Source: an uncultured Spirochaetales bacterium (GTDB lineage: Bacteria; UBP6; UBA1177). From it: a stretch of DNA of 64,000 nt. How positions within the stretch are numbered: the stretch's first letter is position 1; each line of letters opens with the position of its first letter. Made by a program: the position numbers and the translations under genes. Positions 7,564 to 15,736 of this stretch are shown here, piece after piece. The stretch lies in NCBI GenBank assembly GCA_902774115.1, contig CACYHH010000002.1, positions 372,001 through 436,000 on the forward strand. Direction: 5' to 3'. Below the pieces are notes generated by a model. That model searched no databases. It was not told the DNA's origin and saw only the letters and a list, made by a program, of their open reading frames with translations.

Positions 7564-8559
7564 TTATTTCGCCGTCTGAACGAAGAAAGCCGGAATTTCG
7601 CGGTTTATTGCCGCTCTGATGTTCAAGGCTTCTTCTGAAGTCAGTTTTTTTGCGAAAATTGTGAGAGTTGCTTCGAGTTTTCCATCTGAAAAGAGAATTT
7701 CCAAATCGTAGTTTTCTGTTTTTAAGGTTAGAGCCTCTTTTTTCTGCAACTCAGGGTAAAACAAGGAGATTTTATATGTCCCGTGGTCGTTTTCCTTGTC
7801 CGTTATGTATTCTGTTTTGGGGATTCTTATTCCTTTCAGTCCCTTTCCTTCGAGGCGGACGCTGCTCGGAGCGAAAAAAGGCTCTCCGGTTGAGTCGGCT
7901 TTTATGTCCAATAGCTCGAAAAGCTCTTTTTTTTCGTACGGAAGCCGGTTTTCCGTTATTATTCTGAGCTCGAAAGAGTCGTTTTTTCCGACATTCAGAT
8001 AAAAAAGTTCCCGCAGAGGGAAGACTTTTTCCCAGTTTCCCTTTGAATAGATAAATTCCGGGTGAATGACTTTTCCGAGGTTGTTTGTGAAAATTCCGTC
8101 CTCGCTTTTTGTCATGATCTCTCCCGTTGTGTCGCTCATTTCTTCGAATTTTACAGTCGAATCGTAAAAAAGCGTTGTTTCAGCAGTTTCGATGTGCCGC
8201 CAGTTTTCGGGAAGAGTTATTGCCGAAGTTTTCTTTTTTACGGTAAAAACTTTTTTTGAAGGAAAAAAAGAGACAGAACGGGAACACAGTTTTTTCTTTC
8301 TGAAGAAAAATTCTATTCCTCCGAGCGGATTCGAGCAGTCAAGCTCTTCAACGATAACGATATTTTTTTCTTCAATGATATTAAGACCTTCTTCCGAAAT
8401 ACAGGAACCGAATTTTTTCAGATACTGCCGACGGACTGAAATATCGTCAGAATGAAGTACAATCGACTTATATAAATCTTCGGCTGTTTCGAATCTTGAC
8501 TGGCAAACAGGATTTTCTGCTGAAAATGCGAGAAATAACGCGAATAAAAACGAAAACAC
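7564..8559 (-). CDS. Exported protein of unknown function
   Basis: The 331-residue protein starts at a GTG whose G is also the last base of the rplS stop codon, so it is coupled to rplS. The first 15 or so residues (MFSFLFALFLAFSAENP) form a short signal peptide. The rest is beta-rich with Lys/Glu-rich stretches; the only cysteines are C19, C52, C75 and C92 in the first third. I recognise no family. Its place at the end of a translation-related operon gives no functional hint beyond co-expression. Confidence 0.7.
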   Translation of the reverse strand: MFSFLFALFLAFSAENPVCQSRFETAEDLYKSIVLHSDDISVRRQYLKKFGSCISEEGLNIIEEKNIVIVEELDCSNPLGGIEFFFRKKKLCSRSVSFFPSKKVFTVKKKTSAITLPENWRHIETAETTLFYDSTVKFEEMSDTTGEIMTKSEDGIFTNNLGKVIHPEFIYSKGNWEKVFPLRELFYLNVGKNDSFELRIITENRLPYEKKELFELLDIKADSTGEPFFAPSSVRLEGKGLKGIRIPKTEYITDKENDHGTYKISLFYPELQKKEALTLKTENYDLEILFSDGKLEATLTIFAKKLTSEEALNIRAAINREIPAFFVQTAK

Positions 8560-8918
8560 TACCAGATGTTTTTCGGTTTGATTCTTGCTGCGTTGCCCTT
8601 ACGAAGTCTCTGATAGTAAAGTTTGCTTCTGCGGACGAGACCTCTGTTTACAAGCTCTATCTTTTCGATCATCGGGGAGTGAAGCGGGAAAATTTTCTCA
8701 ACGCCGTAGCCGCCCGAGAACTTTCTGACTGTTATTGTCGTTCTGTTGTTGTCTCTGCCGTTTTTAATAGCGATGACATCGCCTTTGAAGATCTGGATAC
8801 GAACTTTTTCACCTTCGATGATACGGGTGTGAACTTCGATTTTATCTCCCGGTTTTACATAGTAATGGTCAATTCTTCTCTGCTGATTTTCAAGTTTTTG
8901 AATAATGTTGGTTGTCAT
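8559..8918 (-). CDS. rplS: 50S ribosomal protein L19
   Basis: The 119-residue L19 lies at the 30S/50S interface. Family signature segments are IDHYYVKPGDKIEVHTRIIEG, TITVRKFSGGYGVEKIFPLHSPMIEKIE and GLVRRSKLYYQRLRKGNAARI. The ATG at 8918 is chosen because GGAGGAG lies directly upstream; a longer frame from 8933 would translate that Shine-Dalgarno. It follows the RNA methyltransferase gene by 33 bp. This keeps the usual trmD-rplS order, but rpsP and rimM are not adjacent. Confidence 0.97.
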   Translation of the reverse strand: MTTNIIQKLENQQRRIDHYYVKPGDKIEVHTRIIEGEKVRIQIFKGDVIAIKNGRDNNRTTITVRKFSGGYGVEKIFPLHSPMIEKIELVNRGLVRRSKLYYQRLRKGNAARIKPKNIW

Positions 8919-8951
8919 TTTTAACTCCTCCAAAAATAACGCGGCGGCATA

Positions 8952-9500
8952 TTAGTCAGTTCTGCTCAGTCTGTCAATAAAAATCGACACCGCGCTTCTT
9001 ACGCTAAGATGGTTATAGCCTGTTCCCAAGTCTATCGGCTCAAGTAAAAAATCTAATGAATTTAGAAAGTTATCTTCCATTCCGCCAGCCGTTCCGAAGA
9101 GTATCAGAACGGGTCTGTTTTTTTCTTCTTTCAGCTCTCTTATCGTGATCGATTTTTCTTTTTTTCTCGCAGTCGTTCCGATCGTTACCGGTTTTATTCC
9201 CCATTTTTCTTCGATCTCTTTTTTCGCTTCATCCAGACTCGGAACTATCTTCATTACCTGCAGCGCTTTGAAGCGGTCGGGATTGTAGGTTTTTCCTTCG
9301 CCCTGAGTCCAGTGCGACGCGAGCTGAGTCGCGATCGAGCGCATTTTTTCGTCCGGATGGATCACGAAATATCCGCCGAGATCGTAAGTCGCACACACTC
9401 TCGCGATGTCGTGAAGGTCGAGGTTGGTTATCGATGAAGTTATAGCTGCGCCGTTTCTTAAAACGGGGCTGTGGATCAGTCCGATATAAAAATTTTTCAT
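8952..9500 (-). CDS. SAM-dependent SPOUT-like RNA methyltransferase family protein
   Basis: The 182-residue protein matches a small methyltransferase family found next to or fused with TrmD in several phyla. It starts FYIGLIHSPVLRNGAAITSSITNLDLHDIAR. The C-terminal half has the SPOUT-type knot signature PVLILFGTAGGMEDNF and PIDLGTGYNHLSVRSAVSIFIDRL. The target RNA is unknown. The ATG overlaps the trmD stop by four bases (ATGA), so it is probably made stoichiometrically with TrmD. Confidence 0.85.
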   Translation of the reverse strand: MKNFYIGLIHSPVLRNGAAITSSITNLDLHDIARVCATYDLGGYFVIHPDEKMRSIATQLASHWTQGEGKTYNPDRFKALQVMKIVPSLDEAKKEIEEKWGIKPVTIGTTARKKEKSITIRELKEEKNRPVLILFGTAGGMEDNFLNSLDFLLEPIDLGTGYNHLSVRSAVSIFIDRLSRTD

Positions 9501-10213
9501 TTCATTTCTTCCCAGAATTCAGGTGGAATTTTTGAAAGCAGATCAGGTCTGTTTTCGGCGGTTTTCGCAAGAGCGTTTCTCAGTCTCCACGCTTCGATCT
9601 TTGCGTGGTTGCCGCCGGTAAGAACTTTAGGGATCGCCAGACCTCTGAAAACGCGCGGCATCGTGTACTGGTCGTGTTCAAGCAGCGGAAGAGAGAAAGA
9701 TTCGTTTTTGAACGATTCTTCATTGCCGAGTACGCCAGGAATAAGCCTTGTCACTGCATCTATCACCGAAAGTGCCGCAGTTTCTCCGCCTGTTAAAACA
9801 TAGTCGCCGACAGAAAGTTCTATTGCCCCGGAAATTTCTATGAAACGCTGGTCGATCCCTTCGTAATGACCGCATACGATAATCAGATGCTCTGCGGTTT
9901 CGGCAAGCTCTACCGCCTTCTGCTGATTGAAAAGTTTCCCGCGCGGAGACATTACTATCGTCAAAGTTTTTTCGGTTTTCGGAAGCGCTTCCCAGGCCGC
10001 GGTTATCACTTCGGGTTTCATTATGAGTCCCGCTCCGCCGCCGTAAGGCGAATCATCGACCTGCCGTCTGTTGCCGAGTCCGAAATCGCGGATCTGATGC
10101 AGGTTGAGTTCGATTATGTTGTTGTCGACAGCTCTTTTCATCATGCTGACCGAGAAAGGCGACTCGAAAAATTCGGGGAAAAGTGTCAGGACATCAATTT
10201 TCAGGTGCGTCAT
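9497..10213 (-). CDS. trmD: tRNA (guanine-N1-)-methyltransferase
   Basis: TrmD methylates G37 of tRNAs reading codons that start with C or G, protecting against frameshifts. Length (238) and motifs fit: DVLTLFPEFFESPFSVSMMKRA, DDSPYGGGAGLIMKPEV, VCGHYEGIDQRF and the knot/SAM loop LSVGDYVLTGGETAALSVIDAVTRLIPGVLG. The start overlaps the upstream lipoprotein gene by 20 bp. It is followed by the SPOUT-like methyltransferase and rplS. Confidence 0.97.
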   Translation of the reverse strand: MTHLKIDVLTLFPEFFESPFSVSMMKRAVDNNIIELNLHQIRDFGLGNRRQVDDSPYGGGAGLIMKPEVITAAWEALPKTEKTLTIVMSPRGKLFNQQKAVELAETAEHLIIVCGHYEGIDQRFIEISGAIELSVGDYVLTGGETAALSVIDAVTRLIPGVLGNEESFKNESFSLPLLEHDQYTMPRVFRGLAIPKVLTGGNHAKIEAWRLRNALAKTAENRPDLLSKIPPEFWEEMK

Positions 10214-12287
10214 TTTCCGCCTCTTCCGGTTTTCCTTCTTTAAGTTTTTCCTCGGCTTTGCGTTTAAGCTCCTCTTCGATCTCTTCCTTGGTCATGAAGG
10301 GTTCTTTTTTCCTGCCGATAAGTATTGCGCCGCTTCCTGCCATGCGGTTGAGTTCGTCGAATTTTACCGCTTTTCCCGAAATGAGCGAGGTGTATGAAGT
10401 GTTTTTCAGCGCCTCTACAAAGTTTCCCATATCGCTTTTCTGCGAAGCCGCGAGAGCCGAAAGGACCGTGTCCGTCACTTCTGCCGCAACTGTTTCGGCA
10501 AAGTAGAGACTGCGGTTGTTCGCGTCTTTAAAAGCCTTTGATATTTTTGAATATTTTTCATTTTTTTCAGTCGTGTCGGGTCTGGGCGAGAAAATTATCA
10601 TGCCGTCAATAAGTTTGTCGAGTTCTTCAATATTTTTCGTGCTGTTCAGCATTTCTGAAGGTCCGAGAACGAGGATCTGCTGAATGTCCCAGTCGTAGCC
10701 GTCTTTTCTCAATTCCTGCTTTTTGACAGTTACGGCGCGGTTCAGATATTTCTGGAAATATGCAAATTCGACGTTGAGGTAGGGGAATGCCGGAAGAAGG
10801 CTCGCCGTCTGCTTCGGATCGGTAAGGACAACAAGAACTTCGAAGTTGCACTTTCCCGGAATCCTTTTGATGAAGCCGTCCACTGCGCGGTTCATTATCG
10901 CGTCGGTGGAGAATTTTTCTTTGTTGCGCCATTTGAAAGCGCGGATCGCTTCGTCGTAGTTGTCCTGTTTTCCGACAACTTTTTCGACATCGTCCTTGTA
11001 TGCTCTGTCTGCCGGAGAAATGTTTATGATATCAGTGACCTGGCCGCCTGCTTTCTCGATTTTTTTCCAGTATGTGTCGCGCAGCGCCCTTCCGTTGGCG
11101 TCGTCAATGTAAGCGATTGCGAATTTTGTTTTTTCTCTTTCGGAAACTGCGTATTTTACAAGGTTTTCAGCTTCAAGATCTTTTGTCTGGCGTACGTTGA
11201 AAAAGAGTGATCCGGGAACTGTGCCGAAAGGAATGTATGAAATTACGGGAATTGAGTATTCAGCTGATTTTTCTATGAAACTTTCGGCAAATTCCGGTGC
11301 GAAAAACGGGCCGACAATAGCAAAGCACTTGATTTCCCTGGCTTTCTTCATTAAGTCATCAACTGTTGCAGCACTTTCGTATTCGATGAATTCGGGTTTT
11401 ATTCCGTTTTTGTCGAATTTCTCAAGATGCCAGTTTATATAGGTTTTTATTACTTCGTTGTACTTGCTCCATTTGTCGTTTGAAGAGAGCGCGATGCAGA
11501 CTTTTTTCCAGTCGGGAACGTAGCTTCCGTCAAATTCAAAAACGGCTGCCGCAGGGCTTTCTTCAATGTTTTCGCTGCCTGCAGGAGCTGTTTCATCTTT
11601 TTCTTCCGCATTCTCTGCCGGGGCGGCTTCCTGAATCATTTCATTTATTGTTTTCGGCTGCGCTTCTTCGGCTGCCGGTGCGGAATTTCCGTTCAGCGCG
11701 TTCTCGAAATTGCGCCTGTTTTCGGTGCTTTCATTCAGCCAAGCGTCAAATTCAGGCTGAAGGTTCGCCTTTTTTTCATCGTCAAATTCGTTGTACCATC
11801 TTGCCGCAGCATTGAATCTTTTCGAGTAGAGATATGCAAAGAAAACGGTTTTTGAAGCGGCAAGTTTGGGTTCTTTTTCAAGTTTGAGATAAACCGAAAA
11901 AATCCATTTCAGCGCATCGTTGTAATTTTTTTCTGCAAGAGCCGCGTTTCCTGCCATGAGGTGCGTTTTATGGGTGAAAGGAGCGACGTCTTTCAGCTCT
12001 TCCAGCACTTTGAGCGCTTCGCCGTACTTCTTCTGGTTGTATAGAGCCGACGCGAGCATGAATTTTATCTGGTTTGTCTGCCATTTTGCCCATTCGAAAA
12101 CGAAAAGCTCTTTCGAATAAGATTCCATTTCGGCAAAATTATTCTCTGATTCCAATGATTTATATTTTGTTTCGACTTCTTCCCATTCCGGATTTGCCGG
12201 AGTTTCATTTGCTTCAAGAGTCGAACAGCCTGTCTGAAATAAAGCTGAAATAAGTATTAAAACGAATGCAAAAAGTCTGATTTTCAT
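10194..12287 (-). CDS. LpoA-like lipoprotein: TPR region plus periplasmic-binding-like domain
   Basis: The 697-residue protein has a lipoprotein signal peptide (ALFQTGC, lipid Cys at 21). Residues about 30-200 are alpha-helical and TPR-like (ALYNQKKYGEALKVLEEL, GNAALAEKNYNDALKWIF). A short Ala/Glu-rich linker follows. From about 260 it resembles type I periplasmic-binding/LpoA proteins (KVCIALSSNDKWSKYNEVIK, CFAIVGPFFAPEFAESF, PVISYIPFGTVPGSLFFNVRQT, FAIAYIDDANGRALRDTYW). This layout is that of LpoA, the activator of class A PBPs, and a PBP1A homologue occurs at 56198. The function is inferred. It is the first gene of the trmD-rplS operon. Confidence 0.7.
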   Translation of the reverse strand: MKIRLFAFVLILISALFQTGCSTLEANETPANPEWEEVETKYKSLESENNFAEMESYSKELFVFEWAKWQTNQIKFMLASALYNQKKYGEALKVLEELKDVAPFTHKTHLMAGNAALAEKNYNDALKWIFSVYLKLEKEPKLAASKTVFFAYLYSKRFNAAARWYNEFDDEKKANLQPEFDAWLNESTENRRNFENALNGNSAPAAEEAQPKTINEMIQEAAPAENAEEKDETAPAGSENIEESPAAAVFEFDGSYVPDWKKVCIALSSNDKWSKYNEVIKTYINWHLEKFDKNGIKPEFIEYESAATVDDLMKKAREIKCFAIVGPFFAPEFAESFIEKSAEYSIPVISYIPFGTVPGSLFFNVRQTKDLEAENLVKYAVSEREKTKFAIAYIDDANGRALRDTYWKKIEKAGGQVTDIINISPADRAYKDDVEKVVGKQDNYDEAIRAFKWRNKEKFSTDAIMNRAVDGFIKRIPGKCNFEVLVVLTDPKQTASLLPAFPYLNVEFAYFQKYLNRAVTVKKQELRKDGYDWDIQQILVLGPSEMLNSTKNIEELDKLIDGMIIFSPRPDTTEKNEKYSKISKAFKDANNRSLYFAETVAAEVTDTVLSALAASQKSDMGNFVEALKNTSYTSLISGKAVKFDELNRMAGSGAILIGRKKEPFMTKEEIEEELKRKAEEKLKEGKPEEAENDAPEN

Positions 12288-12312
12288 AAGTCACCTCACT
12301 TAAAAACGGGGT

Positions 12313-12340
12313 ATTTTACGAAAAAACGGTCAATAATCAA
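12313..12340 (-). promoter_or_regulatory. Candidate promoter for the LpoA-like/trmD/rplS operon
   Basis: On the minus strand TTGATT, a 16-nt spacer and TAAAAT, about 26 nt before the ATG at 12287. It is divergent from the promoter at 12367-12394. Confidence 0.5.
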
Positions 12341-12366
12341 GTGATATTGAAATGATGATTCTTATC

Positions 12367-12394
12367 TTGCCATCCTTAAAATAAAAAATATACT
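12367..12394 (+). promoter_or_regulatory. Candidate promoter for the IgGFc-binding-like lipoprotein
   Basis: TTGCCA, a 16-nt spacer and TATACT, 38 nt before the ATG at 12432. Confidence 0.6.
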
Positions 12395-12431
12395 CCTGCA
12401 CTGTTGTTTTCGATAATTTCGAGGTGAATCC

Positions 12432-14390
12432 ATGAAAAAAGTGTTTTTTTTGATGTTTGTTTTTATTTCGGCGTTTATGTTTGCGGGATGCGCGGCATCG
12501 GATGACGATGAAGAAGAGATTTCGCTTCCCGACAGCGACGGCGGAGAAATGATTTCGGACGGGGACGGTTCCGGAACAAACGATTCTGACAACGGGACAG
12601 GTTCTGATTCCGACAGTGTCGTGCCGGATGCCGATGCGGATACTGACGGCGGAAACAGTCAGGAGCAGCCGGATACCGATACAACGCCTGTTACAACAAA
12701 CTGCAACCCCGGGATGAAAGTTTGTGATGCAAGTGACCCGGGCAGCATTTTCCTATGCAAAGATGACGGATCGGGAGTCGAAACACCGGCAGTGGAAAAG
12801 TGTGCCGAAGGTTTGGTCTGCTCTTTCGGAAAGTGCGAAACTAAGGCGTGTGCTTCGGCCGGAAGCAGCTATTTGGGATGCGATTTCTACACGGCTAAAC
12901 TCTACAACGGCAGAAAAAGCGAAAAAATCACGAGCAAAGATTCTTTTTCGGTAGCTCTTGCCAACTCTCACCCGGCCGAAACCGCGACAATCGAATTTTT
13001 CAAGACTCTGGAAGACGGAAGCGAAGCGAAGATCGAGAGCTTTGAATACTGCTACAAAGTTACGAAATCGTTTCTGGGAAGCGAATATGACGACATGGAG
13101 TGCAAAAACTACGATTCCTCTTTCGTAATAACGGTAAATCCGCAGGAAACGATAGTCGTAACGCCGAAAAAAGAGGACAGGATGCTCATCGGTACGGCGG
13201 CAAGCTATCTCAGCTATCACATAAAATCGGATCTTCCGATAATCGTCTATCAGTTCAACCCGTTCTACAACCTTCATTCGAACGATGCTTCGCTTGTACT
13301 TCCTTCGACGAAGCTCGGTGCAGACTATATTATCGCGAGTTATCCCGACGAAACCGGCGTAGGCGGGGACGGTCCCGGCTATTTCACGATAATCGGCGCC
13401 TATGACATGCCTGTCGAACTTGAGATCACGCCTACTGCCGACATTGCGCCGAGCGGAAAGATACCCGGAACTTCGGCAGGTGTTCCGATGACTGTCGAAG
13501 TTGCGAAAGGAGAAGTTCTGAACATTGTTACGACGATGAACGCCGCTGATTTTACTGGAACGAAGATCACATGCAAAAATCCATATTCGAAGTGTGCTCC
13601 GGTCGCTGTTTTCGGCGGTCACGGCTGTGCCGATATCCCTAAGGACAGAGGCTACTGCGACCATCTTGAACACCAGCTTCTTCCTGTCAGCCGCTGGGGA
13701 ACGCGTTATGCCGTTGTCAAAACAAAACCGAGAAGTTACGCCCGTGATTTTGTCCGTGTCGTTGCGGCTAACGATGCGACAAATGTCTCGATAAAGATAA
13801 AGGATGAAGAATACACGAGCGGTACCGAAAAAAATATCACGCTCAATGCCGGTCAGTTCTATGAATACGAACTCAACTACATTGACGACGGCGGCAGCTG
13901 GTTCACTTCCGGAACATCGTTTATCGAAGCGGACAAGCCTGTGCAGGTAACTCAGTATTTAAGCGGTTCCGAGGATATCAGCTCCGATTGCCGCGACGAT
14001 TCTCCCGGTTCTTCGCACTCATACTGTTTCGGCGATCCGGCAATGACCATAATCCCGCCGGTAGAGCAGTTCAGAAACGAATACTACTTCTTTGCATACT
14101 CGGTCGAAGACACCGAAACAGACGGCGGAAATGCCAATTTCGTCGAAGTCATCACAGATCCGGGAGTCGAAATCACGCTTGACGGCGAAACCCCGACACC
14201 GGCAATGGACGGCGAGATGCAGGGCGCGGTCTACGGCAGCAACAAAGTTTACTACATTTTTGAACTTGATTCATGGTTCATGCGCCACCACCTGACATGC
14301 ACCGGCTCATGCGGAATACTTGTCTACGGCTGGGGAATGGACGTAAGCTATATGTATCCCGGCGGACTTGACCTTAAGATGCTGAAATAG
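12432..14390 (+). CDS. Surface lipoprotein with acidic spacer and IgGFc-binding-like domain
   Basis: The 652-residue protein has a lipoprotein signal (FISAFMFAGC, Cys at 20), then about 65 residues rich in Asp, Ser and Gly (SDGDGSGTNDSDNGTGSDSD) as a spacer. A small Cys-rich module follows (CNPGMKVCD, SIFLCKDDGSG, CAEGLVCSFGKCE). The remainder, starting near SSYLGCDFYTAKLYN, resembles the IgGFc-binding domain common in myxobacterial surface proteins, with repeated beta units (FSVALANSHPAETATIEFF, PIIVYQFNPFYNLHSNDASLVLP). It is monocistronic. The ligand is unknown; IgG-Fc binding is the family name, not a claim about this protein. Confidence 0.75.
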   Translation: MKKVFFLMFVFISAFMFAGCAASDDDEEEISLPDSDGGEMISDGDGSGTNDSDNGTGSDSDSVVPDADADTDGGNSQEQPDTDTTPVTTNCNPGMKVCDASDPGSIFLCKDDGSGVETPAVEKCAEGLVCSFGKCETKACASAGSSYLGCDFYTAKLYNGRKSEKITSKDSFSVALANSHPAETATIEFFKTLEDGSEAKIESFEYCYKVTKSFLGSEYDDMECKNYDSSFVITVNPQETIVVTPKKEDRMLIGTAASYLSYHIKSDLPIIVYQFNPFYNLHSNDASLVLPSTKLGADYIIASYPDETGVGGDGPGYFTIIGAYDMPVELEITPTADIAPSGKIPGTSAGVPMTVEVAKGEVLNIVTTMNAADFTGTKITCKNPYSKCAPVAVFGGHGCADIPKDRGYCDHLEHQLLPVSRWGTRYAVVKTKPRSYARDFVRVVAANDATNVSIKIKDEEYTSGTEKNITLNAGQFYEYELNYIDDGGSWFTSGTSFIEADKPVQVTQYLSGSEDISSDCRDDSPGSSHSYCFGDPAMTIIPPVEQFRNEYYFFAYSVEDTETDGGNANFVEVITDPGVEITLDGETPTPAMDGEMQGAVYGSNKVYYIFELDSWFMRHHLTCTGSCGILVYGWGMDVSYMYPGGLDLKMLK

Positions 14391-14516
14391 TTCCTGTGAA
14401 AATAATGATGTATATAAAATGCAATGAGGTTTCTGTTGAGCTTCTTTGTGTTAAAACGGTGATAAAAAAGTGTGTAATAGATTCGATGGAGAGCAAATTA
14501 TAACGGAGAATTAAAA

Positions 14517-15368
14517 ATGAAAAGAATGGTGATTTGTGTTGGTTTCATGTTTTGTTGCTCGCAACTTGTGGCGTTGGAGTGGTCTTCACTTTTTTCTGTG
14601 ATTCTGAATTGGAATCAAGCAATGGATTATTGCAAACAACTTAATGAAGGAGGTTATGATGACTGGCGGCTTCCAGATATTGACGAATTGAGAACACTTA
14701 TTCAAAATTGCCCGAACACTGCTCTGGGTGGAGAATGCAATGTTAGTGCAAAAAACAGTTGTTTGTCTAAAAAATGTTGGTATCCCAAAGGTTCGTGTTA
14801 TTGCATAAGGATACCAAACAATTATGGGCATTACAGCAATTTGGGGGATGATGATACAATAATTCTTTGGTCTTCATCATATGAGAGATATGAAAAGTGT
14901 GCATGGGGGGTATTTTTTGACGAAGGAGGAGTGGCTTGTATTCCTAAGTCAGATGGTTTAAAGGTTCGTTGTGTGAGAAGTGGCAACGGAAGGTACTCTG
15001 AACAATTTGTATATTCAAATTCAGGTGGCATTTATAAATCCAATGATTCTGAACCTACTAAAACTCGAATTCCAAATATAACTGTTACATTTGGACTTAA
15101 TGGAGAATGGACATTCTCTTTTAGCTCTAACGGAACATTTAGAAGTCGTGAATGGAGTGGATATCATGGTCGGTTCGATACACAATACATGAAAAATATA
15201 TCAACTTATAGCGGAACATATTACATAACGGAAGACTCTTCGGGATTCAAGACTATTTATTTACGTTATGGTAACGGGAACGAAAAAACTGCAATACTCA
15301 GTTATAATATTGGTAATGCCAGAGCAAAACTATCTTTTGATGGAAAAACTCATAGTCAAATTGATTAA
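14517..15368 (+). CDS. Exported DUF1566 (Lcl-type) domain protein
   Basis: The 283-residue protein has an N-terminal signal peptide (MVICVGFMFCCSQLVAL). A DUF1566/Lcl domain follows, with the family WRLP hallmark (LNWNQAMDYCKQLNEGGYDDWRLPDIDELRTLI), an eight-Cys insert at about 63-101 and the closing LKVRCVRSG. Residues 175-283 are beta-rich and unassigned (ITVTFGLNGEWTFSFSSNGTFRSR). Codon use is visibly more AT-rich than in the flanking lipoprotein genes, suggesting transfer or weaker selection. AACGGAG precedes the ATG. Degraded coding fragments lie just downstream. Confidence 0.75.
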   Translation: MKRMVICVGFMFCCSQLVALEWSSLFSVILNWNQAMDYCKQLNEGGYDDWRLPDIDELRTLIQNCPNTALGGECNVSAKNSCLSKKCWYPKGSCYCIRIPNNYGHYSNLGDDDTIILWSSSYERYEKCAWGVFFDEGGVACIPKSDGLKVRCVRSGNGRYSEQFVYSNSGGIYKSNDSEPTKTRIPNITVTFGLNGEWTFSFSSNGTFRSREWSGYHGRFDTQYMKNISTYSGTYYITEDSSGFKTIYLRYGNGNEKTAILSYNIGNARAKLSFDGKTHSQID

Positions 15369-15437
15369 TCTAATTCTGCCTTATTAGGTTGTGCAGCAAC
15401 GAACCTTTTTTCACTTCTTTAATGTGCTGAAAAAATA

Positions 15438-15601
15438 AGATTCTATATCATTAACTTTATCTATTCTTGCTTCTGGTGGAGATGGTAGTTTGTCAATGTT
15501 TGTTGATGACTATAAACATTAAAGGGAAAGCAGACTATACGGAAATAAAAAAAGCTCTTACAATGTCAGATGTGTCAGGAATCTTTAATAAAACTGTGTA
15601 A
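15438..15601 (+). pseudogene. Probable degraded coding fragment in an otherwise gene-free stretch
   Basis: The 368-bp gap (15369-15736) has no intact gene. One frame reads SILASGGDGSLSMFVDDYKH and stops at about 15523. A second, starting at ATG 15506, reads MTINIKGKADYTEIKKALT and ends TVSNGIF-like at TAA 15599-15601 (its last residues are SDVSGIFNKTV). The two could be pieces of one gene broken by a frameshift, but they are short and no family is recognised. The region beyond 15614 is the repeat array. Confidence 0.3.
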
Positions 15602-15614
15602 ATCCTTAAAACAC

Positions 15615-15729
15615 GGCGCAATCGTGAAAAACTGCCTCTGAAAATATGGCGCAAACGTGAAAATTTACTTGACAAAACATGGCGCAAACGTGAAAATAAT
15701 ACCGTAAATTAGTGGCGCAATCGTGAGGA
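15615..15729. repeat. 33-bp-period repeat array upstream of the first DUF4143 ATPase (4 copies)
   Basis: The 16-bp core GGCGCAA(A/T)CGTGAAAA starts at 15615, 15648, 15681 and 15714, exactly 33 bp apart, separated by three unrelated 17-bp spacers. In the fourth copy the terminal AAAA is changed so that GAGGA appears (15725-15729), 7 nt before the GTG start of the ATPase, where it can serve as Shine-Dalgarno. The core recurs exactly as the first unit of the array at 17121-17263. Confidence 0.9.
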
Positions 15730-15736
15730 TACAGCC

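Noticed and set aside
15615-15729. CRISPR array from regularly spaced repeats
   Set aside because: Repeat core is 16 bp and spacers 17 bp, both far too short; only four copies, no cas genes, and the last copy overlaps the start region of a gene.
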